DNA of 10,195 nt from an uncultured Eubacteriales bacterium (GCA_934417455.1 CAKRWK010000023.1:1-10195); one strand, 5' to 3'; positions 1 to 7,748 are shown, counted from the first letter of the stretch. Numbers and translations: made by a program. The notes: generated from the sequence alone by a model not told the origin.

Positions 1-907
1 CGACATTGCGGTGAAAAACGACATTGACCTCCAAAAAATTACCATCGCACATGCACCTTCCGTTATCACCATGGAAGACAAACCCATGTGTGTTGTCCGC
101 GAAAAACGCGATTCTTCCATGAGTGTTGCCATGAAAATGCTGTCGGAAGGGGCCGGCGACGCGCTCGTCAGCGCCGGCAACACCGGTGCGCTGATTACCG
201 GTGCCACCCTGATTGTCCGTCGTATCAAGGGCATCAGCCGCGCCGGTATAGCCACCATTCTCCCGCTCGATAATCCCGTTCTCCTGATGGACTCGGGCGC
301 CAACCTGACCATTACGTCCGACAATATCTCTCAGTTTGCCTTTATGGGTTCCAAGTACATGGAAAAAATCTACGGCATCGACCGTCCCCGTATCGGGCAA
401 CTCAACAACGGTACGGAGTACAACAAGGGCAACAGCCTGCAGGTGGAATCCTACCAGTTGCTTTCAGAGAGCGGCCTCAATTTCGTCGGCAATATCGAAG
501 CCAAGGACGTGCCATTCAACGTCTGTGTCGTGCTTGTCACGGACGGATATACGGGGAACATCTTCTTAAAAGCCACCGAGGGCATGGGTAAATACATGAT
601 GGGCATTTTGAAGGACGTTCTTCTCTCGAACTTCGCCACCAAACTGTCCGCCATGACCTTAAAAGAGAAACTGCGCTCGCTGAAACTCCGTTTCGATACG
701 TCGGAACACGGCGGCGCGCCCCTGCTCGGTATCCGCCGTCCCGTCATCAAGGCGCACGGCTCGTCCGATGCCAAAGCCATCAAAAACGCCGTCAAGCAAG
801 CCATCAATTTCGTCAATACAGGCATCAATGCGGACATTACCGCCTTTGCCGAAGAATATGACGACAGAAAACTGCTTGCCGATGCGGAAGGTATGGACAA
901 AATCTGA
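1..907 (+). CDS. plsX: Phosphate acyltransferase PlsX, 5'-truncated by the window edge
   Basis: PlsX converts acyl-ACP and phosphate to acyl-phosphate, the acyl donor that PlsY uses to make lysophosphatidic acid; it is a peripheral membrane protein. The reading frame enters with the codon at base 2 and runs open to TGA at 905-907, followed at once by TAA. About 300 residues are visible. PlsX is usually about 330 residues, so roughly the first 45 lie outside; the GTG at 11 is an internal Val, not the start. Seen in order: REKRDSSM, SAGNTGAL (from base 170), DSGAN, LNNGTE, VTDGYTGN (536-559) and IKAHGSSD near 740-770, all family hallmarks. It is followed after 37 bases by rnc, with no acpP, fabD or fabG gene between, unlike the Bacillus subtilis order. 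The identity is very secure; the true start cannot be seen. Confidence 0.97.
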   Translation, partial: DIAVKNDIDLQKITIAHAPSVITMEDKPMCVVREKRDSSMSVAMKMLSEGAGDALVSAGNTGALITGATLIVRRIKGISRAGIATILPLDNPVLLMDSGANLTITSDNISQFAFMGSKYMEKIYGIDRPRIGQLNNGTEYNKGNSLQVESYQLLSESGLNFVGNIEAKDVPFNVCVVLVTDGYTGNIFLKATEGMGKYMMGILKDVLLSNFATKLSAMTLKEKLRSLKLRFDTSEHGGAPLLGIRRPVIKAHGSSDAKAIKNAVKQAINFVNTGINADITAFAEEYDDRKLLADAEGMDKI

Positions 908-932
908 TAAAAGACAACAATTATTGACAAAA

Positions 933-940
933 AAGGAGGG
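933..940 (+). promoter_or_regulatory. Strong ribosome binding site of rnc
   Basis: AAGGAGGG lies 4 bases before the ATG at 945 and is the best match to the 16S rRNA tail in the window. It fixes the rnc start at 945 even though the frame stays open upstream to 768, inside plsX. Confidence 0.9.
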
Positions 941-944
941 AAAT

Positions 945-1658
945 ATGGCTATCGGAAAAGATATTTCCGGTTTGCAGGCCGCACTCGGCTATACGTTTGC
1001 TGACCCGTCATATCTGGAAAATGCCCTGACGCACTCGTCCTATTCCAACGAACAGAAAAGTCGCGGTGCTTCCTATCCCTCCAATGAACGGCTGGAGTTT
1101 CTCGGCGATGCCGTTCTCGAACTTGTCATGTCCGAATATCTCTACCGTCAATTTCACGCCTATGCCGAGGGAAACCTGACAAAAATCCGTCAGCAACTGG
1201 TTTGTGAGCGGACACTCTCGCATGTGGCTGCCCGTCTGTCTCTCGGTGAATACCTTCACCTCGGGCACGGGGAAGAAAGTACCGATTGCCGCACGCGGCC
1301 GAAGGTACTGGCCGACGCGACGGAGGCCGTGATAGGCGCCGTGTATCTGGACGCCGCGGCTTCCGGCGTACCGTATGCCGATACGGTGCTGAACCTCATT
1401 CTCCCGGAACTTGACGGCGTGTCTCTCTCTCCTGCCGCCGATGCGAAAACGTCCTTGCAGCAACTGGTGGAAAAGGACGGTTCCGCGACACTGGCCTACG
1501 AGGTCGTAAAGGAAGAGGGACCGGCGCACAACCGCCGCTTTACAGTGGAAGTCCGTGTCAACAACAATACCGTCGGTACGGGCGAGGCCGCTACCATCAA
1601 GGAAGCGCAGACCGAGGCGGCGCGCTCCGCACTGCAACTCTTCGGCGTCGAACCCTGA
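945..1658 (+). CDS. rnc: Ribonuclease III
   Basis: RNase III is a homodimeric, Mg-dependent endonuclease that cuts double-stranded RNA, including 16S/23S rRNA precursors. The protein is 237 residues, a normal length. The N-terminal catalytic domain carries the signature NERLEFLGDAVL at 47-58. E48, E51 and D55 match E. coli E38, E41 and D45; E75 matches E65; D124 and E127 match D114 and E117, so all metal-binding positions are intact. The C-terminal double-stranded RNA-binding domain spans about 160-235 and includes the basic/Ala-rich last helix. A Lys (K120) sits where the family usually has Ser before LAD, a minor change. The ATG at 945 is chosen because of the AAGGAGGG site; the upstream in-frame extension lies inside plsX and has no family match. 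It sits between plsX and smc, as in many Bacillota. Confidence 0.97.
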   Translation: MAIGKDISGLQAALGYTFADPSYLENALTHSSYSNEQKSRGASYPSNERLEFLGDAVLELVMSEYLYRQFHAYAEGNLTKIRQQLVCERTLSHVAARLSLGEYLHLGHGEESTDCRTRPKVLADATEAVIGAVYLDAAASGVPYADTVLNLILPELDGVSLSPAADAKTSLQQLVEKDGSATLAYEVVKEEGPAHNRRFTVEVRVNNNTVGTGEAATIKEAQTEAARSALQLFGVEP

Positions 1659-1680
1659 AACATGTTAAAGAAAAGGAAGT

Positions 1681-1696
1681 TTTGCCCTTCGGCAAA
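1681..1696 (+). promoter_or_regulatory. Small RNA hairpin in the smc leader
   Basis: TTTGCC (1681-1686) and GGCAAA (1691-1696) form a perfect 6-bp stem around a CTTC loop. The hairpin lies between the only purine-rich, Shine-Dalgarno-like stretch (AAGGAAG, 1673-1679) and the smc ATG at 1711. Folding would shorten the 31-base gap to about 15 bases. There is no U-tract after it, so it is not an intrinsic terminator. The stem is seen directly; a role in translation is inference. Confidence 0.45.
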
Positions 1697-1710
1697 CGCT
1701 GTATGAAACT

Positions 1711-4700
1711 ATGTATTTGAAATCACTGGAACTTCACGGATTCAAATCGTTCCCCAACCGCACGGTGCTTACGTTTGAACGCGGCGCCACCGTCATCGTC
1801 GGACCGAACGGAAGCGGCAAGTCCAATATTTCGGACGCCATGCGTTGGGTGCTCGGCGAACTTTCCAGCCGCAATATCCGCGGTACCAAAATGGAAGACG
1901 TTATTTTCGGCGGCACGGACGACCGCCGTCCGATGGGCTTTGCCGAGGTCACCGTCGTGTTTGATAACTGCGAGCCGAACCGTCTCGATTCTCCCTTTGA
2001 CGAGGTGTCCGTTACCCGTCGCTATTTCCGTACGGGCGAGAGTGAATACCTCATCAACAAGGAACCGAAACGTCTGCGCGATATCTACGAACTCTTTATG
2101 AATACGGGTGTCGGCCGCGAAGGTTATTCCATCATCGGTCAGGGTAAAATCGCGGAAATCGTCTCCAAAAAGAGCGACGAGCGCCGCAGTATTTTTGAAG
2201 AAGCCGCCGGCATTTCCAAATACCGTCACCGCAAGGAAGAGTCGGAAAAGAAACTCAAAACCGTACAGGACAACCTTGACCGCGTCAAGGACATTCTGGC
2301 CGAACTGGAAGGTCGTGTCGGCCCACTCGAAAAAGAAGCGGAGAAGGCGAGACGTGGTCTTGCCGTCTACGAGGAGAAAAAACGCGCGGATGTGTCGCTG
2401 TGGCTGTACGACAGCAAAAAGATTCTCGATGACATCAAAGAAGCGGATGACGCATACCGCCTTTCCAAACACGAACTGGAAATTCTCGAGGCGCAGATTG
2501 CCGATCTCGGTAAACAAAACGATACACTTTACAACAAAACACTCTCCAACAAACAACTGTCTGCCGAACTGCTGACACAGGTGCGCGAGGCGACGGAGAA
2601 GATGCACAAACTTGATAATGCCCTCAGTATGGCGGAATCCGAGTTTATGCATTCGGGCGAACTCATCGAGCAGTGCCGCACCCGCATGGCGGAAATCGAC
2701 CGCTCGAGAAGCGTCCTCCTCGGCAATAAAAATGAGTACGAGGATAACATCCGCGCAAATGAAGCCAAGATGAAGGAATTGCTTGACCGACGGCTCGAAT
2801 ACCTGTCGGAAGGGCAGGAACTCGCCGCCAAAGTGGAGGCCGCCAAACGCGAACTCGAAGAGGCTCTCGACGAGTTGACCGTGGAAGAAAACGCGGCTAC
2901 CGACTTGCGCGTGCGGTTGGATGTGCTGAAAAATTCCAAGGTCAGCGACAGCACGAAATCGCAGGACATCGAAGCGGAAATCAAGACCTACGAAAAAGAA
3001 GGCCGTGCGCTGAAAGAGGAGGCCGACCGCTGCGAAGCCGCGGCCGCCGGATACAAGACGCAGATTGAAGAAAAAGAACAAATCATGGCCGAAGCGTCCG
3101 GAAAGGCCACCGAACTCGGCGACAGACGCGACGCGCTCCTCCGGGAAATCGGGCAGATGAACATTGAGCGCGACACGCTCCTTCAGAAAGCCGACACCCT
3201 GCGCCGCATGAGCGAACATTTTGAAGGGTACGCCGAAAGCATTAAATTCGTCATGCGGGAGTACAATGCCGGCCGTATCGGCGGCGTCGGCCGTATCCAC
3301 GGTCCCTTGTCCTCGCTCATTCAGGTGGAAAAGAAGTACATCACCGCCGTTGAAACCGCCCTCGGCGCCAGTCTGCAGAATGTCGTTGTTGACAGCGAAG
3401 AGACGGCCAAAGCCGCCATCCGCGCCCTCAAAAATGCCGGCGCCGGCCGCGCCACATTCTATCCGATTACGGCCATCAAACCGACGACGGAAACGGACGA
3501 AATCCGCGAGGCCGCAAAATTTGCCGGCTTTGTCGGCCGTGCCGATATGCTGGTCGGCTCTGAGGATGAATACCGTTCCATCGTGCAGTGGCTCCTCTTG
3601 CGCACCTGTGTGTTTGACAATATCGACAATGCCTCCGTTGCGGCCAAACGCCTTCGTTACCGCGTCAAAATCGTCACATTGGACGGGCAGGTCATCAATG
3701 CCGGCGGTGCGTTTACCGGCGGTAGTGCCAAGCGCGACAGCGGTATCCTGTCCCGTATGACGGAAATCGAAAATCTGAAAGCCAAAGCGGACGGCATTGA
3801 CAAAAAGGTCGCGGAAAGAGAGGACGTTCTCCATCGGACGGAAGAAGAACTCCGCGCCGCGAAAGACCGTGCGGCCGACGCCGAGCAGGAGAGAGAACTT
3901 CTCCTTTCCATGTCCCGTACGCAGTTTGCTGCCCTTGACAACGCCAACGCAAAATACGCGGCCAACCGCAACATCATCGAAAAACTCTCCTTCGATTATA
4001 AGAACCTCGTCGGTCAGCAGTCGCAGGCCGAAGAGGAAATCAAGAGCCTCACGGCCGACTTTGCCGCCGCGGAGGAACGTGTCGCTGCCTTGAAGGATTT
4101 CCGCCGCAAGCGGGGAGAAGAAATGGGCGTGCTCGACGAGAAACAGGACGAATGCGCCGGCAAAGCGAACGATCTGTATCTGCAGGCCACAGAGACGAGA
4201 AAAGACATCGAAACCGCCGACCAGATGGTGCGCAGCGTGGACGAACGACTGGCCGAACTCGACAGCGAAACGAACGGGCAGAAGGAACGCATTGCCGAAC
4301 TCGAACATAAGCGCGACACCATTTCCGAAACCCGTGCGAATACGAAAAAAGCCACGGATGAGTTGGCCGAGACGCTGAATGCCCTCGAATCGCACCGTAA
4401 GGAAGTGGAAAGCGGTACGGATGAGTTTGACCGCGAACTGAATCTTATCCGTCAGAAGGAGAAGGAGAAAAACAGCAGTCGCGATGTTGTTTATGAAGCG
4501 ACGCTGCGCGGCGAGACAAAACTCAACCAACTGAAAGAGCGGCAGGATAAACTCGGTTCCCAACTCTGGGACGACTACGAAATTACCTACGAGGACGCCG
4601 TCACTTTGCAATATCCGCCCGTGACGGAAGAAAACAGGGAAGAGACGGCCAAACTGCAGGCATCTCTCCGCGCCAAACTCCGCGCGCTCGGCAACTACAA

Positions 4701-5322
4701 TCCCGGCGCCATTGAAGAATACGCCGAGGTCAAGTCGCGATACGACGCGCTGAATACCCAGTATACCGACCTGACGTCGTCCTACGAAGAACTTGTCGGC
4801 ATTATCAACCGTCTCGAAGTTGAAATGCGCGACAGTTTCACGAATGCCTTTGCCGCCATCAACAAGAATTTCGGCATTACCTTCCGTGAACTCTTCGGCG
4901 GTGGCAGCGCCGAGTTGTCCCTGACCGATCCCGAGGACGTTCTGACGTCGGGTATCGAAATCAAGGCGGCACCTCCCGGAAAAATCATCAAGAGCATGTC
5001 GCTTCTGTCGGGCGGTGAGCAGTCGTTTGTGGCCATAGCCCTTCTGTTCGCCATCCTGAAAGTCAACCCGACACCGTTCTGTATTCTCGACGAAATCGAA
5101 GCCGCCCTCGACGAGGTCAACGTTTTCCGTTTCGGCGAGTACATAAAAAAATTCGACGACGGAACGCAGTTCATTCTGATTACGCACCGTCGCGGCACGA
5201 TGGAAGTCGGCGACCGTCTGTACGGCGTAACCATGCCGCAGAGAGGTATTTCGCAGGCCATCGAACTGAATGTCAACGAAATCGAAGGAAAGCAAAAGGA
5301 ATTGTTAGATGGGGTTCTTTGA
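1711..5322 (+). CDS. smc: Chromosome partition protein SMC
   Basis: SMC is the ATPase of the bacterial condensin complex (with ScpA and ScpB), which folds and helps segregate the chromosome. The protein is 1203 residues, the usual size. The N-terminal head has Walker A GPNGSGKS at 31-38 and the Q-loop GQG at 143-145 (Q144), followed by the conserved FEEAAGISKYRHRKEE. Coiled coil runs from about 175 to 500, the hinge from about 505 to 683 (GVGRIHGPLSSLI to GGAFTGGSAKRDSGILSR), and the second coiled coil from about 690 to 1020. The C-terminal head has the ABC signature LSGGEQ (1099-1104) and Walker B FCILDE, with D1127 and catalytic E1128. The start MYLKSLELHGFKSF is canonical, so the ATG at 1711 is firm, yet no Shine-Dalgarno site stands at normal distance. 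The stop overlaps the ftsY start by 14 bases. Codons TTA, CTA and TCA are almost absent. Confidence 0.98.
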   Translation: MYLKSLELHGFKSFPNRTVLTFERGATVIVGPNGSGKSNISDAMRWVLGELSSRNIRGTKMEDVIFGGTDDRRPMGFAEVTVVFDNCEPNRLDSPFDEVSVTRRYFRTGESEYLINKEPKRLRDIYELFMNTGVGREGYSIIGQGKIAEIVSKKSDERRSIFEEAAGISKYRHRKEESEKKLKTVQDNLDRVKDILAELEGRVGPLEKEAEKARRGLAVYEEKKRADVSLWLYDSKKILDDIKEADDAYRLSKHELEILEAQIADLGKQNDTLYNKTLSNKQLSAELLTQVREATEKMHKLDNALSMAESEFMHSGELIEQCRTRMAEIDRSRSVLLGNKNEYEDNIRANEAKMKELLDRRLEYLSEGQELAAKVEAAKRELEEALDELTVEENAATDLRVRLDVLKNSKVSDSTKSQDIEAEIKTYEKEGRALKEEADRCEAAAAGYKTQIEEKEQIMAEASGKATELGDRRDALLREIGQMNIERDTLLQKADTLRRMSEHFEGYAESIKFVMREYNAGRIGGVGRIHGPLSSLIQVEKKYITAVETALGASLQNVVVDSEETAKAAIRALKNAGAGRATFYPITAIKPTTETDEIREAAKFAGFVGRADMLVGSEDEYRSIVQWLLLRTCVFDNIDNASVAAKRLRYRVKIVTLDGQVINAGGAFTGGSAKRDSGILSRMTEIENLKAKADGIDKKVAEREDVLHRTEEELRAAKDRAADAEQERELLLSMSRTQFAALDNANAKYAANRNIIEKLSFDYKNLVGQQSQAEEEIKSLTADFAAAEERVAALKDFRRKRGEEMGVLDEKQDECAGKANDLYLQATETRKDIETADQMVRSVDERLAELDSETNGQKERIAELEHKRDTISETRANTKKATDELAETLNALESHRKEVESGTDEFDRELNLIRQKEKEKNSSRDVVYEATLRGETKLNQLKERQDKLGSQLWDDYEITYEDAVTLQYPPVTEENREETAKLQASLRAKLRALGNYNPGAIEEYAEVKSRYDALNTQYTDLTSSYEELVGIINRLEVEMRDSFTNAFAAINKNFGITFRELFGGGSAELSLTDPEDVLTSGIEIKAAPPGKIIKSMSLLSGGEQSFVAIALLFAILKVNPTPFCILDEIEAALDEVNVFRFGEYIKKFDDGTQFILITHRRGTMEVGDRLYGVTMPQRGISQAIELNVNEIEGKQKELLDGVL

Positions 5323-6232
5323 GAAACTGAAACGCGGTCTTACCAAGACCAAAAACGCCATTTTCGGAAAAATCGACGACTTGTTCAAGAGTTTCCGCAA
5401 AGTGGATGAAGAACTGTTTGAGGAGCTCGAAGAACTCCTCATATCGGCGGACATCGGCGTGGAAACCACCGAGGAGGTTCTGGACGAACTCCGCGATACC
5501 GTGAAGGACAAAAAAATCACGGCACCCGAGGACGTCCGTTCCGAGCTCTACCGCATTCTGCGGGACATGCTCGGCGAACACGAGCCGCTGAAACTTTCGA
5601 CGACGCCGTCGGTGATTCTCGTCATCGGCGTCAACGGCGTCGGCAAAACGACGTCCATCGGAAAGATTGCCCATACGCTGAAATCCGAAGGAAAGAAGGT
5701 CGTCGTGGCCGCCGCCGATACCTTCCGCGCCGCCGCGGCGGAGCAACTCACCGTCTGGTGTGAGCGTGCCGGGGTGGACATCGTGAAGCAGGCCGCCGGT
5801 TCCGACCCGGCTTCCGTCGTGTTCGACGCCATCGCGGCCGCCAAAAGCCGCCGCGCCGACGTTCTGATTATCGATACGGCCGGTCGTCTGCACAACAAGA
5901 AAAATCTGATGGACGAACTCCCGAAAATCGACCGGGTTATCGGGCGCGAACTTCCCGGTGCGGACAGGGAAACTCTCCTTGTTCTCGACGCCACAACGGG
6001 GCAGAACGCCATTGTGCAGGCCAAAGAGTTTACATCTTCGGCCAAAATCACCGGTCTTATTCTGACAAAACTGGACGGAACGGCCAAGGGCGGCATCGTC
6101 CTCAGCGTGAAACGCGAACTCGGCATTCCCGTAAAATTTATCGGCGTCGGCGAACAGATAGACGACATGAAGCCGTTTTCCGCCGACGAATTTGCCGGTG
6201 CCCTCTTTGCCCGCGAGGAAGGAGATACCTAA
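5309..6232 (+). CDS. ftsY: Signal recognition particle receptor FtsY
   Basis: FtsY is the membrane-associated SRP GTPase that pairs with Ffh and hands ribosome-nascent-chain complexes to the SecYEG translocon. The protein is 307 residues: a short basic/amphipathic N-terminus, an N domain at about 25-95, then the G domain. G1 is GVNGVGKT at 107-114, the SRP-type DTFRAAAAEQL is at 137-147, G3 DTAGR at 189-193, G4 TKLD at 253-256 and the GVGE closing motif at 279-282. The long acidic A domain of E. coli FtsY is missing, as is normal in Bacillota. The ATG at 5309 lies inside the end of smc (14-base overlap) and has AAAAGGA at 5294-5300, giving 8 bases of spacing, so translational coupling to smc is likely. 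ffh and ylxM, which often follow ftsY in Bacillota, are not here; yhbY follows instead. Confidence 0.98.
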   Translation: MGFFEKLKRGLTKTKNAIFGKIDDLFKSFRKVDEELFEELEELLISADIGVETTEEVLDELRDTVKDKKITAPEDVRSELYRILRDMLGEHEPLKLSTTPSVILVIGVNGVGKTTSIGKIAHTLKSEGKKVVVAAADTFRAAAAEQLTVWCERAGVDIVKQAAGSDPASVVFDAIAAAKSRRADVLIIDTAGRLHNKKNLMDELPKIDRVIGRELPGADRETLLVLDATTGQNAIVQAKEFTSSAKITGLILTKLDGTAKGGIVLSVKRELGIPVKFIGVGEQIDDMKPFSADEFAGALFAREEGDT

Positions 6233-6528
6233 TGTTGAACAGTAAGCAACGTGCCTTTTTGCGTTCGCTCGCCTCGACGGCCGATACGGTCTATCAGGTG
6301 GGCAAAGGCGGTATCGGCGAGGAACTTTGCCGCGGTCTTTCCGACGCGCTTGAAGCCCGTGAACTCATCAAAATCCGCGTACTCGAAAACAGCGGCTATA
6401 CCGCGAAGGAAGCCGCCGCGCAAATCGCGGAGGCGCTGGGAGCTGACGTTGTCACCACCGTCGGTTCCAAAGTCGTTCTTTATCGGCGTTCTTCGCGTGA
6501 GCTCAAACGGAGGATTGAACTTCCGTGA
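6232..6528 (+). CDS. yhbY: YhbY/YqeI ribosome assembly RNA-binding protein (CRM domain)
   Basis: This 98-residue protein is a single CRS1-YhbY (CRM) domain, an RNA-binding fold linked to assembly of the 50S subunit. It begins with MLNSKQRAFLRSLA, has the RNA-contacting loop GKGG at 24-27 and the family motif LEARELIK at 40-47, and ends with VGSKVVLYRRS and a basic tail. It is close to B. subtilis YqeI as remembered, including the C-terminal IELP. The start shares one base with the ftsY stop (TAATG), and AAGGAG at 6219-6224 gives a 7-base spacing. In many Bacillota this gene sits upstream of nadD, as it does here. The family assignment is secure; the exact rRNA target is not known from the sequence. 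Confidence 0.95.
   Translation: MLNSKQRAFLRSLASTADTVYQVGKGGIGEELCRGLSDALEARELIKIRVLENSGYTAKEAAAQIAEALGADVVTTVGSKVVLYRRSSRELKRRIELP
6508..6514 (+). promoter_or_regulatory. Ribosome binding site deciding the GTG start of nadD
   Basis: CGGAGGA lies 10 bases before the GTG at 6525, inside yhbY. It supports this GTG as the start, since the alternative in-frame starts lie after the nucleotide-binding motif at residues 10-20. Confidence 0.8.
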
Positions 6529-7121
6529 TACAGGAAAAACTCGGCGTATTCGGTGGCACGTTCAGCCCGCCGCATATCGGCCATGTTCGGGCGTCCGAAG
6601 CCTTTGTCCGTGAAATCCGTCCCGACAGACTTCTTGTGATACCAACCTTCCTGCCGCCGCATAAAGAAGTGGCTGAGGGGGTATCGGCCGATGACCGCCT
6701 TCACATGGCGCGTCTCGCGTTCCGGGATGTTCCTCGGGCTGAAGTTTCCGACATGGAAATCCGCCGCGGCGGAAAGAGTTACACGTCCGACACGCTTCGC
6801 GAACTGACGAAAAAGGGACGAAAGCTATACCTGCTCTGCGGCACGGATATGTTTCTTACCCTCGATACATGGCATGAACCGGACGTTATCTTTTCTCTTG
6901 CGACGGTCTGTCCCGTCCGAAGGGAGAACGACCCGGCGCTGACGGCCGAAATCGAAAGAAAAACCGCACAGTACCGTGCGCACTTCGGCGCGGACATACA
7001 TCCCGTGCCGACCGATGTCTGCGAGATTTCCTCGGAGGCCATCCGCGCGCACCACGCGGCGGAAGACACCGTCCCCGCGCCCGTGCGCGCCTACATCAAA
7101 GAAAGGGGACTGTACCGGTGA
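6525..7121 (+). CDS. nadD: Nicotinate-nucleotide adenylyltransferase
   Basis: NadD joins nicotinate mononucleotide and ATP to form deamido-NAD, the next-to-last step of NAD synthesis. The 198-residue protein is of typical length and has the nucleotidyltransferase motif GGTFSPPHIGH at 10-20 (H17 and H20 of the HxGH class), PPHK at 44-47, GGKSYTSDTL at 82-91, the GTDMF..L.TW stretch at 106-116 and ISSEAIR at 168-174 (family ISSxxIR). Family members often have Ser or Thr where this has Glu171, a mild difference. The start is a GTG in a GTGA overlap with the yhbY stop. The gene is followed by yqeK through a second GTGA overlap, the classical nadD-yqeK pair of Bacillota, so the two are almost certainly co-translated. 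Confidence 0.97.
   Translation: MIQEKLGVFGGTFSPPHIGHVRASEAFVREIRPDRLLVIPTFLPPHKEVAEGVSADDRLHMARLAFRDVPRAEVSDMEIRRGGKSYTSDTLRELTKKGRKLYLLCGTDMFLTLDTWHEPDVIFSLATVCPVRRENDPALTAEIERKTAQYRAHFGADIHPVPTDVCEISSEAIRAHHAAEDTVPAPVRAYIKERGLYR
7102..7109 (+). promoter_or_regulatory. Ribosome binding site deciding the GTG start of yqeK
   Basis: AAAGGGGA lies 8 bases before the GTG at 7118, within the end of nadD. It supports GTG 7118, which overlaps the nadD stop by 4 bases. Confidence 0.7.
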
Positions 7122-7735
7122 CAGATGAAAACGAACTTGTCGCTCTACGCGCCGCCGTGCGCGCGCGCCTGAGTGAAAAACGGTACAAACACACGCTCGG
7201 CGTGGAAACGGCTGCGGCGAGACTTGCGCAGGCCTTTCTGCCGGAAAAGGAAAACGACCTTCGCGCCGCCGCGCTTTTGCACGACATTGCAAAAGAACTT
7301 CCGACGGAGGAGCAACTTCGCTTGATAGACGAGGGACATGCCGATGTTTCGCCGGCCGAGCGGAATATGACGGCTATTCTGCATGCATATGCCGCACCGG
7401 CCGTGATTCTCCGCGATTTTCCGACATTCGCAACAGAGGAGATTCTCCGCGCCGTTGCCTGTCATACCGCCGGCAGGGAAGACATGACGGTGTTTGACAA
7501 AATTATTTTCATTGCCGACTATACGGAGGACGGCCGTACTTATCCCTCTTGCGTGTCCGTACGCGAAAAACTCGCGCGCGACATAAAAAACGGCGAAGGT
7601 CTTCGCGCCCTGGATATGGCGGTTCTCTCATCCGTGGATGAGACGGTTCTGTCTCTCATCGGCCGTTCTTCTCTCATCAGCGAGAAAACCATTCTGACAA
7701 GAAATGCAGTTCTGACAAAACTTTTCCTGTCGTAA
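7118..7735 (+). CDS. yqeK: HD-domain hydrolase YqeK (probable symmetrical Ap4A hydrolase)
   Basis: YqeK proteins are metal-dependent HD phosphohydrolases. Members from Bacillota have been shown to split diadenosine tetraphosphate symmetrically into two ADP, removing an alarmone-like stress nucleotide. In this 205-residue protein the metal-ligand positions of the HD fold are all present: H25 (in YKHTLGV), H55-D56 (LLHDIAK), H89 (ILHAYAAP, aligned to the WHAP of B. subtilis), H116 (ACHTAGR) and D134 (FIADYTEDGR). The GTG start overlaps nadD by 4 bases. After the TAA at 7733-7735 comes the first real intergenic gap since smc. The length is somewhat above the B. subtilis protein through a slightly longer C-terminus. 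The family call is firm; substrate specificity is transferred from the family. Confidence 0.94.
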   Translation: MTDENELVALRAAVRARLSEKRYKHTLGVETAAARLAQAFLPEKENDLRAAALLHDIAKELPTEEQLRLIDEGHADVSPAERNMTAILHAYAAPAVILRDFPTFATEEILRAVACHTAGREDMTVFDKIIFIADYTEDGRTYPSCVSVREKLARDIKNGEGLRALDMAVLSSVDETVLSLIGRSSLISEKTILTRNAVLTKLFLS

Positions 7736-7740
7736 ATCAT
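7712..7740 (+). promoter_or_regulatory. Possible weak sigma-A promoter before the LCP gene
   Basis: CTGACA (7712-7717; five of six to TTGACA) and AATCAT (7735-7740; four of six to TATAAT) are separated by 17 bases. A transcript would start near 7747, just before the hairpin at 7749. The -10 match is poor and the -35 lies in yqeK codons, so this could be chance. Confidence 0.2.
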
Positions 7741-7748
7741 GCGTTTTT

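Noticed and set aside
924..929. TTGACA as a -35 box before rnc
   Set aside because: No acceptable -10 box lies 16-18 bases downstream; that position falls inside the first rnc codons.
451..930. 159-codon minus-strand frame opposite plsX
   Set aside because: PlsX motifs run through the same region on the + strand and the antisense translation is low-complexity Ser-rich.
768..944. Longer N-terminus for RNase III starting at 768
   Set aside because: The extension overlaps plsX, has no family similarity, and AAGGAGGG stands just before ATG 945.
1723..5295. 1190-codon open frame on the minus strand opposite smc
   Set aside because: Its codons are exact complements of smc codons, it has no recognisable motif, and the + strand gene is a complete SMC. 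It follows from codon bias, which is reported as such.
7692..7718. Direct repeat TTCTGACAA (7692-7700 and 7710-7718)
   Set aside because: Both copies encode in-frame residues of YqeK (ILT and VLT) 18 bases apart; two short copies in coding sequence are likely chance.
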